A stretch of 64,000 nt of DNA from Flagellimonas hymeniacidonis (GCF_008040165.1 NZ_VRUR01000001.1:442458-506457); one strand, 5' to 3'; positions 25,946 through 35,193 are shown, counted from the first letter of the stretch. Translations and numbers: made by a program. The notes: generated by a model from the sequence alone, not told the origin.

Positions 25946-27088
25946 ATGGCAAGTAAAATTGAAGTCAAAGACTTACTAGAAGCAGGTGTGCATTTTGGAC
26001 ACCTAACAAGAAAGTGGAACCCAAACATGTCTCCTTATATCTACATGGAGCGTAACGGAATCCACGTTATCAATCTCTACAAAACTGTAGCAAAAATTGA
26101 GGAAGCCAATGAGGCCCTTAAAAAAATTGCTGCATCCGGTAGAAAAATTCTTTTTGTAGCTACAAAAAAACAAGCAAAGGATATTGTTGCAGAAAAAGTA
26201 TCCAATGTAAACATGCCCTATATCACAGAAAGATGGCCAGGTGGTATGTTGACCAACTTTGTTACCATTCGTAAGGCAGTTAAGAAAATGGCTGCTATTG
26301 ACAGAATGAAAAAAGACGGTACATTCAACACCCTTTCTAAAAAAGAAAGACTACAGGTTGACCGTTTAAGAGCAAAATTGGAAAAGAACTTGGGTTCTAT
26401 CTCTGAGATGACTCGTTTACCAGGTGCAATCTTTATAGTTGACACCATGCGTGAGCACATCGCGGTAAAAGAAGCTCAAAAATTGAACATTCCAATTTTT
26501 GCAATGGTCGATACCAATTCTGATCCAAGACCAATAGATTTTGTGATTCCTGCAAACGATGATGCTGGAAAATCTATTGAAGCTATTATGACTGAGGTTA
26601 CCAAAGCGGTTGCTGAAGGTTTAGCAGAACGCAAAAACGATAAGCAGCAGGATGAAAAACCAGCTGCAACAAAGGAAAAAACTGTAGCTGAAGAAAAAGC
26701 TCCAGTAGAAGCGAAGAAAGAAGAAGTTAAGGAAGAAAAAGCACCTGTGGCAAAAGAAAAAGCCGAACCAGTTGCTGAGAAAAAAGCTGAAGCCAAAGAG
26801 GAGTCTAAAGCTAAGAAAACCGCTGCTAAAGCAAAAGCTGATGACCTTACCAAAATTGAAGGTGCTGGACCAAAAGCCGCAGAAGCTTTAGTGAATAGTG
26901 GTATAGATACCTTTGCAAAACTTGCAAAAGCTGACCCGGAGAAAATCAAGGAAATTTTGACCGAAGCTAGTTCAAGAATGGCTCATTTAGACCCAGCAAC
27001 TTGGCCAAAACAGGCAAAAATGGCCGCTGATGGTAAATGGGATGAGTTAAAAGAATGGCAAGACAACGCCAAAGGTGGCGTTGAATAG
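25946..27088 (+). CDS. rpsB: 30S ribosomal protein S2 with a C-terminal helix-hairpin-helix extension
   Basis: Of the 380 residues, about 1-235 are an ordinary S2 (VKDLLEAGVHFGHLTRKWNP, RWPGGMLTNF, DTNSDPRPIDFVIPANDD). A K/E/A/P-rich linker follows (about 235-300), then a small folded domain from about 300 (DDLTKIEGAGPKAAEALV) that has the helix-hairpin-helix form, ending with WPKQAKMAADGKWDELKEWQ. This extension is known in Bacteroidota ribosomal proteins but is absent from most bacterial S2. The true start is the ATG at 25946 (MASKIEVKDLL); a longer frame from 25871 adds 25 residues that do not fit. It precedes tsf, as in nearly all bacteria. Confidence 0.96.
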   Translation: MASKIEVKDLLEAGVHFGHLTRKWNPNMSPYIYMERNGIHVINLYKTVAKIEEANEALKKIAASGRKILFVATKKQAKDIVAEKVSNVNMPYITERWPGGMLTNFVTIRKAVKKMAAIDRMKKDGTFNTLSKKERLQVDRLRAKLEKNLGSISEMTRLPGAIFIVDTMREHIAVKEAQKLNIPIFAMVDTNSDPRPIDFVIPANDDAGKSIEAIMTEVTKAVAEGLAERKNDKQQDEKPAATKEKTVAEEKAPVEAKKEEVKEEKAPVAKEKAEPVAEKKAEAKEESKAKKTAAKAKADDLTKIEGAGPKAAEALVNSGIDTFAKLAKADPEKIKEILTEASSRMAHLDPATWPKQAKMAADGKWDELKEWQDNAKGGVE

Positions 27089-27116
27089 GCAAACCTAATT
27101 TAACATTGACTAAAAC

Positions 27117-27137
27117 AAAACACCTAAGTAGTGTTTT
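27117..27137 (+). other. Small hairpin between rpsB and tsf
   Basis: AAAACAC and GTGTTTT form a 7-bp stem around a 7-base loop (CTAAGTA) in the 78-base gap. It is weak and AT-rich and may be chance, or it may modulate the S2:EF-Ts ratio. Confidence 0.3.
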
Positions 27138-27166
27138 ACTTTACATAATTTTTAAATAGAGAAAAA

Positions 27167-27991
27167 ATGGCAAAGATTACCGCCGCAGAAGTAAATAAAT
27201 TAAGAAAGACCACCGGAGCTGGAATGATGGATTGCAAAAATGCTTTGGTTGAAGCTGATGGTGATTTTGAAAAAGCGATAGAAATCCTTAGAAAAAAAGG
27301 ACAGAAAGTAGCTGCAAAAAGAGCTGATAGGGATTCTTCTGAAGGTGCTGCTATTGCAAAAGTAAATACAGCCAATTCAAGCGGAGTGATTATTTCTTTA
27401 AATTGCGAAACTGATTTTGTTGCTAAAAACGAGACCTTTGTAACACTTGCCAATGATTTGGCCGACCTTGCTTTAGGTTTTGACAATAAAGACGCTTTCA
27501 TGGACGCATCGTTCAATGGAATGACTGTTGCCGAAAAGCTGACAGAGCAAACTGGTGTAATTGGTGAGAAAATAGAAATAGGAAGTTTTGAGAAATTGAA
27601 CGCTCCTTTTGTAGGCTCTTACATCCATGCAGGTAACAAAATAGCAACTTTGGTTGGTTTATCCGCAGCTGTTGATGGCGCTGCAGGCGCTGCCAAAGAT
27701 GTCGCTATGCAAGCCGCTGCCATGAATCCGGTTGCATTGAATGAGGAAGGTGTAGATCAATCCATAATAGATAAGGAAATTGAAATTGCCAAAGATCAAT
27801 TGCGTCAAGAAGGAAAGCCAGAAGCAATGTTGGAAAATATTGCAAAAGGGAAATTGAAAAGATTCTTCAAGGACAATACTCTGGTAAATCAAACCTTTAT
27901 AAAAGATAACAAACAAAGTGTTGCTCAATATGTAAAATCTGTAGACTCCAGCTTGGAAGTAACTGGATTTTCAAGAGTAGCATTAGGATAG
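27167..27991 (+). CDS. tsf: Translation elongation factor Ts
   Basis: The 274-residue product is EF-Ts, the GDP-GTP exchange factor for EF-Tu. The N-terminal UBA-like domain includes VNKLRKTTGAGMMDCKNALVEADGDFEKAIEILRKKG, and the core contains the TDFVAKNETF exchange motif. It lies 78 bases downstream of rpsB with a weak hairpin between them (27117-27137), and a strong terminator ends the unit (28014-28047). In many bacteria pyrH and frr follow directly; here a minus-strand sigma-factor operon lies between. Confidence 0.98.
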   Translation: MAKITAAEVNKLRKTTGAGMMDCKNALVEADGDFEKAIEILRKKGQKVAAKRADRDSSEGAAIAKVNTANSSGVIISLNCETDFVAKNETFVTLANDLADLALGFDNKDAFMDASFNGMTVAEKLTEQTGVIGEKIEIGSFEKLNAPFVGSYIHAGNKIATLVGLSAAVDGAAGAAKDVAMQAAAMNPVALNEEGVDQSIIDKEIEIAKDQLRQEGKPEAMLENIAKGKLKRFFKDNTLVNQTFIKDNKQSVAQYVKSVDSSLEVTGFSRVALG

Positions 27992-28013
27992 TTACCTTAA
28001 TATATTATCAAAC

Positions 28014-28047
28014 AAAAAGCCCGCTTCTTTAAAGAAGCGGGCTTTTT
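28014..28047. terminator. Strong bidirectional terminator after tsf
   Basis: A perfect 34-base palindrome (5' half: AAAAAGCCCGCTTCTTT) with A and T runs at its ends lies between the convergent stops of tsf (27991) and the DUF4097 gene (28066). Confidence 0.95.
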
Positions 28048-28065
28048 GTTTATAGGCTATTTTTG

Positions 28066-28881
28066 CTATTTAGATTTTATAAGAATATCTCCATTAAACG
28101 TTTTGAAAAGCATTTCCGGACCTCCTCCATTAATAGTGCCCCTTACCCACTGCTCTATCTTTACTTTATAAGTTCCAGAGCCATTATTCTTATTCACTTC
28201 AGGCTTATTACTGGAAACTTGCATATCAAAATCCGTAAAAATATCCCCCATGTCCGATTTTGCCTTAATATTGGCTTTAAGAGAGCTAGGGAAAGTAATA
28301 TCCACATTTCCATTTAAACTGCTAAAAGCCATATTTGCATCTTTTGTAATACTGTCAAAGTAAACCTTGATATCTCCATTTACCGTATCCGTGGATGCCG
28401 AACCACTTACAGATTCCAAAGTAATTTTACCATTGACATTACTTATCTCCATTTCTCCATTAACACCTTTTACAGAGATGTTACCATCATTTACGGTAGA
28501 CAATTTGAGCGAAAAATTCTTGGGAACCTTCACATCAAGATTGGTTACTTTGTTCCATTGTTCATTTATTACATGGACTACATTGTTTTTTTCCTCTGCC
28601 CCAATATTCAATGAAGAACTTTTAACTCTCTTAAGGCCATCTCTTTGATCATCATCCTTAAAATGAACTTTATTACTTCCAAAAGAAGCTTTAATCACTA
28701 CTTCAGCGCCTTCGTAGCCCTCAACATGTATTGATCCAGAAATTTGGTCAATCACCAATTTTCCAGGATTTCCAGGATTACTTAATGGCACCGAAAATAA
28801 ATTGATACTCTTCTCTTGCCCTGTTAAGCTTACTGTAACAAAGGCAATAATTGCCATACTGATTAGTCTAATATTCTTCAT
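28066..28881 (-). CDS. DUF4097 beta-strand repeat exported protein (distal)
   Basis: The 271-residue protein has a signal peptide (MKNIRLISMAIIAFVTVSLT) and a repetitive beta-strand body of the DUF4097 (adhesin-like beta-helix) type. Repeats of the form NGxIxxxxVxGxIxxxxVNGxIxVxF are visible, for example NGEMEISNVNGKITLESVSG and TVNGDIKVYF. The repeats build a right-handed parallel helix outside the cytoplasm. It is the last gene of an operon with an ECF sigma factor, a HEAT-repeat membrane protein and a second DUF4097 protein, an arrangement common in Bacteroidota. I used the internal ATG (28879-28881); nine extra residues upstream would spoil the signal peptide. Confidence 0.8.
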   Translation of the reverse strand: MKNIRLISMAIIAFVTVSLTGQEKSINLFSVPLSNPGNPGKLVIDQISGSIHVEGYEGAEVVIKASFGSNKVHFKDDDQRDGLKRVKSSSLNIGAEEKNNVVHVINEQWNKVTNLDVKVPKNFSLKLSTVNDGNISVKGVNGEMEISNVNGKITLESVSGSASTDTVNGDIKVYFDSITKDANMAFSSLNGNVDITFPSSLKANIKAKSDMGDIFTDFDMQVSSNKPEVNKNNGSGTYKVKIEQWVRGTINGGGPEMLFKTFNGDILIKSK

Positions 28882-28885
28882 GACT

Positions 28886-29749
28886 TTATATTTTTTTGAT
28901 GAATACATTCCCGTTTAGCGTCTCAAAATCAAAATCCACTTGGCCATTTCCTATTTGGACCACCGGCTTAGCTTCGTATCTATATTTTGTCTGATTCTCA
29001 TCTGTCGTTTTTTTGTTGGTCTTCATATACTGCTTGTTGATATCAAAATCTGTAAATAGTTCCCCATTCATACTTTTAAAAGAAATATTTGCAGATAATG
29101 CCTTTTGATATGAAATATTGATGTCTCCATTTAAAGAGTAATATTCAGATGCACTGGTGGGGTTATTGGCATAGGTGATCGTTACAGGTCCATTTATACA
29201 ATTCACATTCGTTTTTCCTGTAATATTGGAAAGTGTAATTCCTCCGTTTATGTTTTCTGCTTTTACTGAATTACCCGAAGTATTCTCAACAAGAATCTCC
29301 CCGTCGTTCACCGTACCAACCACAATTTGAAAAGTATTGGGAACTTTTACCTTAATATTTAATTTATGACCATAGGATGGTTCATCGTAATTATTACACC
29401 AATTGTATCTCAAATTCGTTTTATCAAATTGAATATAAGGTGCATCTGGATGTATAATCACCCTGTTTCCCTCTTGAAAAATCTTAACCTTAAGTTCTTC
29501 TTTACCCAACTCCAAGTTCTCATTGGTATCTGCAGTTATGGTCTTTTCCACTTCTATAAACACCTTATCTCCATTGTACCCCTGCACAGATACAGAACCG
29601 AAAACATTTTTTACAACCAAACCGTTTTCCGCTGTATTAGAAAGTTGGATTTCTTTTTTAATCTGTTCGGTAAATTTCTTTTGCTGTGCTTTTGTCGTTT
29701 GTATCCCTATGATCAAGGAAAGACATGCTACTAAAACTAATTGCTTCAT
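28886..29749 (-). CDS. DUF4097 beta-strand repeat exported protein (proximal)
   Basis: This 287-residue protein is a paralogue of the next gene: signal peptide (MKQLVLVACLSLIIGIQTTKAQ), then the repeats VNDGEILVENTSGNSVKAEN, INGGITLSNITGKTNVNCINGP, SLNGDINISY and SMNGELFTDFD, ending with LNGNVFIKK. The shared SMNGELFTDFDIN/SDMGDIFTDFDMQ segments show a duplication. Its stop codon is 4 bases before the start of the distal copy. A role in sensing or stabilising the cell envelope is only inferred from operon membership with the sigma factor. Confidence 0.82.
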   Translation of the reverse strand: MKQLVLVACLSLIIGIQTTKAQQKKFTEQIKKEIQLSNTAENGLVVKNVFGSVSVQGYNGDKVFIEVEKTITADTNENLELGKEELKVKIFQEGNRVIIHPDAPYIQFDKTNLRYNWCNNYDEPSYGHKLNIKVKVPNTFQIVVGTVNDGEILVENTSGNSVKAENINGGITLSNITGKTNVNCINGPVTITYANNPTSASEYYSLNGDINISYQKALSANISFKSMNGELFTDFDINKQYMKTNKKTTDENQTKYRYEAKPVVQIGNGQVDFDFETLNGNVFIKKI

Positions 29750-29808
29750 TGTTTTAAATTTAACTGTTCGTGATTTGATTTATCCTTAAAGGATGATTGA
29801 TAAATAAA

Positions 29809-30603
29809 CTAGATTATTGATTCTATAGAGTTTTTAATCTTCTTCTGCACCGTGGTATCCAATTCTTTTTCCTTTAGCAATTGCTTGAAGGGTTCAATCG
29901 ATGCTTTTTCTTGTAATGCTACCATTAAATTGGCCAGGGTTACCTGTAAAATTGGAGACTCTTGATTTGGAATGGACTGAACCAAACCTTGCCTTACAAG
30001 AGGGTCATTTACATAATTGGTCAAAGACTCAATAGCGGCTAGGCGTACATTCACATTAGAATCATTATTCAATGTTTGCAACAACGCCTTAATGACCATT
30101 TCGTCCACATTTTCAAATTTATTCGCCTCGCTTACACCTTGTAATCGCTGATTTGCAGATGGTTGCTCTAAAAGTGTCAGCACTAATCTTTGTCTCACCT
30201 CTGCCGTAGCTTCGTTAGAGACCACAACACCTTCTCCATCTATAGAGGTGTCAGAATTTACATAATATCCTATGGCCAGCCCTATTCCCAATAATAAAAT
30301 TCCATAGGCAAACTGGGGCTTAAAAAGTCTGGTGAGCTTTTCCAAAAAAGTACCTTCAACCGTTTCTTTATTTGTTTTATCGATTTCATTGGAAAGCATC
30401 TCAAAAAAAGCCTCATCCATTTTTGATGAAGGCTCTGGAGAATTCATAGCGCCTATCTTTTTCCAAGTATCCCCCAATTCGTTATATTTCTTTTGGTATT
30501 CATCGTTCTCTTCAAGAAACTTCTTAAAACCGCTCTGTTCATCCTCAGACATACCTCCTGACATAAAATCCATTGCCTGTGACTCAAACATCTCTTTATC
30601 CAT
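29809..30603 (-). CDS. Membrane protein with HEAT-like repeats, probable anti-sigma factor
   Basis: The 264-residue protein has a cytoplasmic N-terminal part (about 1-95) of the type seen in Bacteroidota anti-sigma proteins (MDKEMFESQAMDFMSGGMSEDEQSGF-like), one membrane helix at about residues 96-112 (FAYGILLLGIGLAIGYYV), and a periplasmic C-terminal part with two or three HEAT-like helical repeats (VIKALLQTLNNDSNVNVRLAAIESL; then VQSIPNQESPILQVTLANLM). It starts 4 bases after the sigma-factor stop codon. By position and topology it should hold the sigma factor until an envelope signal arrives. No zinc-binding HxxxCxxC motif is seen, so it is not the classical anti-sigma type. Confidence 0.75.
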   Translation of the reverse strand: MDKEMFESQAMDFMSGGMSEDEQSGFKKFLEENDEYQKKYNELGDTWKKIGAMNSPEPSSKMDEAFFEMLSNEIDKTNKETVEGTFLEKLTRLFKPQFAYGILLLGIGLAIGYYVNSDTSIDGEGVVVSNEATAEVRQRLVLTLLEQPSANQRLQGVSEANKFENVDEMVIKALLQTLNNDSNVNVRLAAIESLTNYVNDPLVRQGLVQSIPNQESPILQVTLANLMVALQEKASIEPFKQLLKEKELDTTVQKKIKNSIESII

Positions 30604-30607
30604 CCTG

Positions 30608-31162
30608 CTATCTAATTTCTAATTGTGAAAAAATTGTCCTTAACTCCTTTATCGCTCGGTGTACCCTCACCTTAGCTGCTCCCTCGGTGCATCCAAAAAT
30701 TTCGGCAATTTCCGCAAACTTCATCTCTCTGTACTTGCTCAGCACCAATAGTTCTCTTTTCTCGTCTGATAGCATCGCAAGTGCCTTTTTCAACAAATCC
30801 CTATTGCCTTCCATTTCCTCATCTTCGTTTAACAGATCCTCGGTTTCAGACTTTACATCTTCAGGTGAAACACCATGGGAAATCTGTTGTTTCGCAACCT
30901 TTTTGTGGTAATCGTAATTTACATTTCTTGCCATTCTATACATCCATGCGGCAAACAAACCATCACCCACATATGATTGTCTATACTTTAAAATCCGAAC
31001 GAACACATTTTGAACCAAATCTTCACTCACCGATGGGTTATTTCCCAAATTATAAAAGAACCCAAACAATCTTTTCTTATGTCGCTCATACAGCAATCCC
31101 AACTTATCCAAGTCTCCATTTTTTACTTTGAGCATTAGGCTATTATCGGTTAGGTCTTGCAA
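30608..31162 (-). CDS. ECF-type RNA polymerase sigma factor
   Basis: The 184-residue protein has the sigma-70 region 2 (about 25-95: LLYERHKKRLFGFFYNLG, ...DLVQNVFVRILKY..., FAAWMYRMARNVNYDYHKK) and region 4 (about 125-175, LSDEKRELLVLSKYREMKFAEIAEIFGCTEGAAKVRVHRAIKEL), with no region 1 or 3. It begins with TTG (31160-31162), the only start that keeps the full N-terminus. It is first of a four-gene operon (sigma, HEAT/anti-sigma, DUF4097, DUF4097) placed between tsf and pyrH on the opposite strand. Confidence 0.92.
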   Translation of the reverse strand: MQDLTDNSLMLKVKNGDLDKLGLLYERHKKRLFGFFYNLGNNPSVSEDLVQNVFVRILKYRQSYVGDGLFAAWMYRMARNVNYDYHKKVAKQQISHGVSPEDVKSETEDLLNEDEEMEGNRDLLKKALAMLSDEKRELLVLSKYREMKFAEIAEIFGCTEGAAKVRVHRAIKELRTIFSQLEIR

Positions 31163-31326
31163 TCTGGATTCGTTTTTATGGCTTGTTGAAGGGTATACTT
31201 TGGTTTTTTAAAAAGGTTACAGAATGTATAACTTTTTTGTTCATTTTATTGTTGAATGATCTATTTTTCCTGTGGTAAGTCATAAATAATTTTGATTATT
31301 TTTGTCCGGACTTCAACATATCCTAA

Positions 31327-32034
31327 ATGCAATACAAAAGAATTCTTTTAAAATTAAGTGGTGAAGCCTTAATGGGCGAACAACAGTATGGTATAGACCC
31401 TCAGCGTTTATCAGAATATGCCGAGGATATAAAAGCGGTAATTGCCAAAGGAGTTGAAGTTGCCATTGTTATTGGAGGTGGTAATATTTTTAGAGGGCTT
31501 TCTGGTGCTAGCCAAGGAATGGATCGTGTTCAAGGAGACCATATGGGAATGCTTGCAACGGTGATTAATGGTCTTGCGCTACAAAGCGCTTTGGAACTTC
31601 AAGGTGTGGAAACACGACTTCAATCTGCCATCAAAATTAATGAGGTAGCCGAACCTTTTATTAGAAGACGAGCTATACGCCATTTAGAAAAAGGCAGGGT
31701 GGTCATTTTTGGCGGGGGTACCGGAAATCCATATTTTACCACAGATTCAGCTGCTGTTTTAAGAGCAATTGAAATAAAAGCGGATGTTATTCTAAAAGGC
31801 ACTAGAGTAGACGGTATATATACTTCAGACCCTGAAAAAGATAAAACCGCTACCAAATTTGATAGTATCTCTTTTAACGATGTACTTTCAAAAGGATTAA
31901 AAGTGATGGATACCACCGCTTTTACCCTTAGTCAAGAAAACGAATTGCCTATTGTGGTTTTTGATATGAACACACGAGGTAATCTAATGAAATTAGTTTG
32001 TGGTGAAAATATTGGAACAGTGGTCAACATTTAA
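31327..32034 (+). CDS. pyrH: UMP kinase
   Basis: The 235-residue protein is bacterial UMP kinase of the amino-acid-kinase fold, which makes UDP for RNA and lipid/cell-wall precursors. Motifs include [12 protein letters not shown], the glycine-rich [30 protein letters not shown] and [16 protein letters not shown]. It pairs with frr downstream (41 bases), the usual pyrH-frr gene order. A TATTTTTG box (31297-31304) lies 22 bases upstream, but no TTG is at the right distance. Confidence 0.98.
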   Translation: MQYKRILLKLSGEALMGEQQYGIDPQRLSEYAEDIKAVIAKGVEVAIVIGGGNIFRGLSGASQGMDRVQGDHMGMLATVINGLALQSALELQGVETRLQSAIKINEVAEPFIRRRAIRHLEKGRVVIFGGGTGNPYFTTDSAAVLRAIEIKADVILKGTRVDGIYTSDPEKDKTATKFDSISFNDVLSKGLKVMDTTAFTLSQENELPIVVFDMNTRGNLMKLVCGENIGTVVNI

Positions 32035-32075
32035 ATTGGCATGCACTTTGATTCCAAGTATTAAAATTTAATCTT

Positions 32076-32630
32076 ATGAACGAAGAAGTAACATTTATTC
32101 TGGATAGTACAAAAGAAAGTATGGATGGCAGCATTTCCCATTTGGAAAAAGCTTTGGTCAAAATTCGTGCTGGAAAAGCAAGTCCTGTAATGTTATCAAC
32201 GGTTATGGTAGAGTATTACGGCTCGGTTACTCCGCTATCACAGGTATCCAATATAAACACTCCAGATGCCAGAACCATTTCCGTTCAACCTTGGGAAAAA
32301 AGCATTCTTCCAGATATAGAAACTGCTATTACAAATTCCAATTTAGGTTTTAATCCTATGAATAATGGGGAAATGATTATCATTAACGTTCCACCATTAA
32401 CAGAAGAAAGAAGGATACAACTGGTTAAACAAGCAAAATCTGAAGCTGAAGATGCGAAGGTGAGCATAAGAAGTGCCAGACAAGAGGCCAATAAGGAACT
32501 AAAAGCACTGGACATTTCCGAAGATCTACAAAAGAATGCTGAACTAGATGTGCAGGAACTTACTGATACTTACAGTAAGAAAGTAGATGCGATTCTTGAC
32601 GTTAAGGAAACTGAAATAATGAAGGTTTAA
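32076..32630 (+). CDS. frr: Ribosome recycling factor
   Basis: The 184-residue protein is RRF, which with EF-G splits post-termination ribosomes. The conserved stretches are IRAGKASPVMLSTVMVEYYGS, the INTPDARTISVQPW hinge region, and NVPPLTEERRIQLVKQAK. Long helices predominate, as expected for the three-helix bundle. It is the second gene of pyrH-frr; the next gene starts 76 bases on and has its own -7 box. Confidence 0.98.
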   Translation: MNEEVTFILDSTKESMDGSISHLEKALVKIRAGKASPVMLSTVMVEYYGSVTPLSQVSNINTPDARTISVQPWEKSILPDIETAITNSNLGFNPMNNGEMIIINVPPLTEERRIQLVKQAKSEAEDAKVSIRSARQEANKELKALDISEDLQKNAELDVQELTDTYSKKVDAILDVKETEIMKV

Positions 32631-32691
32631 TTCTTATCGATTTACCCTTTGCATTCTTTAGGAACACAACCAATCATTTTCTACCTTTGCG

Positions 32692-32699
32692 CCCAATAA
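32692..32699 (+). promoter_or_regulatory. -7 box TACCTTTG immediately before the MMPL gene
   Basis: TACCTTTG matches TAnnTTTG exactly, but no TTG lies 17-23 bases upstream. The ATG at 32707 is only 7 bases away, so a transcript from here would be leaderless or nearly so. Confidence 0.35.
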
Positions 32700-32706
32700 A
32701 ACCCAT

Positions 32707-35103
32707 ATGGTAGCTAAGCTTACTAAAGGATTTTGGCCAAAAACAGCTCGTATAATCCTTAGAAACAGGATTCTTATTCTTATTGGAGTTGCGGCCTTCA
32801 CCGTATTTTTGGCTCTTCAGTGGAAAAACATGCAGTTTTCCAATACCGAAGCGAACATTCTCCCAGACGATCACCCCGCTACCGTTCAATACAATGCCTT
32901 TAAAAACATTTTTGGAGAAGAAGGAAACGCGATAGTATTTGCTATCCGGGATTCTTCGCTTTTTACTCCTAGCAAGTTCAACAGATGGAACAAATTAAGC
33001 AAGCAACTTGAAGCTTTTCCAGAGATTGACTTTGTAGTATCTACAGACAACCTAAAAGTTTTGGTCAAGGATAATGACAAACAAGAGTTTGTTATGGAAA
33101 CCTTTATCAAAAGTCCTGCAAAAACAAAGGCAGAAGTGGATGAGCTCAAAAATCATCTGTTTGAAAAATTACCGTTTTACGATAATTTGATTTACAATTC
33201 GGAAAGTGGGACCATCCAAACCATAGCGTATTTGGACAAGGATATTATGAACACTGCGGTTCGTAACGAATTTATCCTTAATGACCTTGCAGATCTTATT
33301 AAGAACTTCGAAGAAGAGACCAATCTAGATGTTCGGGTGTCGGGCATGCCATACATTCGTACGTGGAATACAAAGTCCATTGTAGATGAAATCGGAATCT
33401 TTATTGCAGCTGCTTTATTGGTGACTTCCATCATTTTCTTTTTCTTCTTTAGAAGCTTTAGGGCTACCCTTATTTCAATGTGCGTGGTAATCATTGGAGT
33501 AATGTGGGCTTTTGGAATTTTAGGCCTTTTCAAATATGAAATTACCATCCTAACAGCCCTCATTCCCCCGTTGATTATTGTAATTGGGATTCCCAACTGT
33601 ATTTTCTTGATCAACAAATATCAACAAGAAGTCAAAAAGCACGGAAATCAGGCTTTATCCTTACAACGTGTTATTTCCAAAATTGGAAATGCCACCCTAA
33701 TGACCAATATTACCACAGCTTCGGGGTTTGCTACTTTCATTATTCTCGATAGTGATTTGCTTAAGGAATTTGGCATCGTGGCTTCCATCAATATCATTGG
33801 GATTTTTATTCTATCACTGTTGATAATCCCTATCCTTTACAGTTTTATGCCGCTTCCCAAAGACAAACATCTAAAACATCTTAATAAGAAGTGGATAGAC
33901 TTTTTTGTTGATTGGATGGAACGGATGGTAAGGCACCATAGAATAGGCGTGTATATCACTTCAGTAATTGTCCTAATTTTAAGTATCATAGGTATTTATC
34001 AAATACAAATCACTGGTAGTAGAATTGAAGATTTACCCAAAAACACACACTATTTTAAGGACATTCGGTTTTTTGAAGAGGAATTCGATGGGATTATGCC
34101 CATGGAAATTGTAGTAGACACCAAACGCAAAAATGGAGCCATAAAACCAGCTACTTTAAAGCGAATGGACCAGCTAGGAACCGTGATAGAAGAGACTTCA
34201 GAACTCTCAAAGCCAGTCTCATTAGTAAATTTGATAAAGTATTCCAAACAGGCCTTTTATAATGGGATACCAAAATATTATCAACTGCCTACATCCCAAG
34301 AAAACACCTTTATCATGGATGTGGCAAGAAAATCATCCAGCGATGGAAATCTTTTAGAGAGCTTTGTTGACAGCACAGGACAGACAGCGCGCATAACAAC
34401 CTTTATGCGTGATGTAAAAATTGACCGAATGGAGGAAATTGAGCAAGATATGCTACAATCCATATCTAAATTCTTCCCTTCTGAACGATACAATGTCTTC
34501 ATGACAGGAAAAGCATTGCTATTTCTAAAAGGTACCAAATATTTGGTCAAAAACCTTTTGCTATCCCTAGCATTGGCTATCGGTTTGATTTCCTTGTTTA
34601 TGGCTTATTTGTTCCGGTCTTTTAGGATGATTATCATTTCTCTGGTACCAAACTTGTTACCCTTGGTCATTACCGCAGGGTTAATGGGATACCTCGGTGT
34701 TCCCATAAAACCATCTACAATTCTTGTTTTTAGTATTGCTTTTGGAATATCAGTGGACGATACCATCCACTTTTTGGCAAAATACCGGCAGGAACTAGCA
34801 GCCAATCGTTGGCAAATAAAGAAATCCGTTTATGCGGCACTACGTGAAACTGGCGTAAGCATGTTCTACACTTCCATAGTGCTCTTCTTTGGTTTTTCCG
34901 TTTTTATCATTTCAAGTTTTGGCGGTACTAAAGCTTTGGGAGGATTGGTCTCCGCTACCTTACTATTTGCTATGCTGGCAAATCTGATTTTATTACCCTC
35001 ACTACTTTTATCTTTAGAAAGAAGTATTGCCAACAAAGAAGTACTTAAAAAGCCACAAATCGATATTTTACCCAAAGACGAGGTTAATCTCAATGATAAA
35101 TAA
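32707..35103 (+). CDS. RND/MMPL family exporter
   Basis: The 798-residue protein has the twelve-helix RND layout: one helix at about 20-38, a large periplasmic domain, five helices at about 225-385 (FIAAALLVTSIIFFFFF, LTALIPPLIIVIGIPN), then the repeat with a helix near 417-437, a second periplasmic loop and the last five helices (about 620-770). The MMPL-type motif GISVDDTIHFLAKYRQE near residues 680-696 carries the conserved acidic pair of the proton relay. This branch resembles sterol-sensing-domain and hopanoid/lipid exporters (HpnN-like). The substrate is unknown; export of lipids or other hydrophobic molecules is a reasonable inference. The short upstream gap holds a -7 box. Confidence 0.88.
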   Translation: MVAKLTKGFWPKTARIILRNRILILIGVAAFTVFLALQWKNMQFSNTEANILPDDHPATVQYNAFKNIFGEEGNAIVFAIRDSSLFTPSKFNRWNKLSKQLEAFPEIDFVVSTDNLKVLVKDNDKQEFVMETFIKSPAKTKAEVDELKNHLFEKLPFYDNLIYNSESGTIQTIAYLDKDIMNTAVRNEFILNDLADLIKNFEEETNLDVRVSGMPYIRTWNTKSIVDEIGIFIAAALLVTSIIFFFFFRSFRATLISMCVVIIGVMWAFGILGLFKYEITILTALIPPLIIVIGIPNCIFLINKYQQEVKKHGNQALSLQRVISKIGNATLMTNITTASGFATFIILDSDLLKEFGIVASINIIGIFILSLLIIPILYSFMPLPKDKHLKHLNKKWIDFFVDWMERMVRHHRIGVYITSVIVLILSIIGIYQIQITGSRIEDLPKNTHYFKDIRFFEEEFDGIMPMEIVVDTKRKNGAIKPATLKRMDQLGTVIEETSELSKPVSLVNLIKYSKQAFYNGIPKYYQLPTSQENTFIMDVARKSSSDGNLLESFVDSTGQTARITTFMRDVKIDRMEEIEQDMLQSISKFFPSERYNVFMTGKALLFLKGTKYLVKNLLLSLALAIGLISLFMAYLFRSFRMIIISLVPNLLPLVITAGLMGYLGVPIKPSTILVFSIAFGISVDDTIHFLAKYRQELAANRWQIKKSVYAALRETGVSMFYTSIVLFFGFSVFIISSFGGTKALGGLVSATLLFAMLANLILLPSLLLSLERSIANKEVLKKPQIDILPKDEVNLNDK

Positions 35104-35193
35104 GGGGTTGAAATCCCTATAAATATACCCGTTCCATTGCTATCGTTTTTGACCAAAAACCTATCTTTACCGCTTAATTTACGATAGCCTGAA

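Noticed and set aside
26476-26949. Minus-strand frame rich in Ala/Ser/Phe over rpsB
   Set aside because: It mirrors the K/E/A-rich S2 linker; no independent start signal or context.
35135-35188. Inverted repeat GCTATCG ... CGATAGC before asnS
   Set aside because: The arms are 7 bases and about 40 bases apart with no further pairing; not convincing as a riboswitch or T-box.
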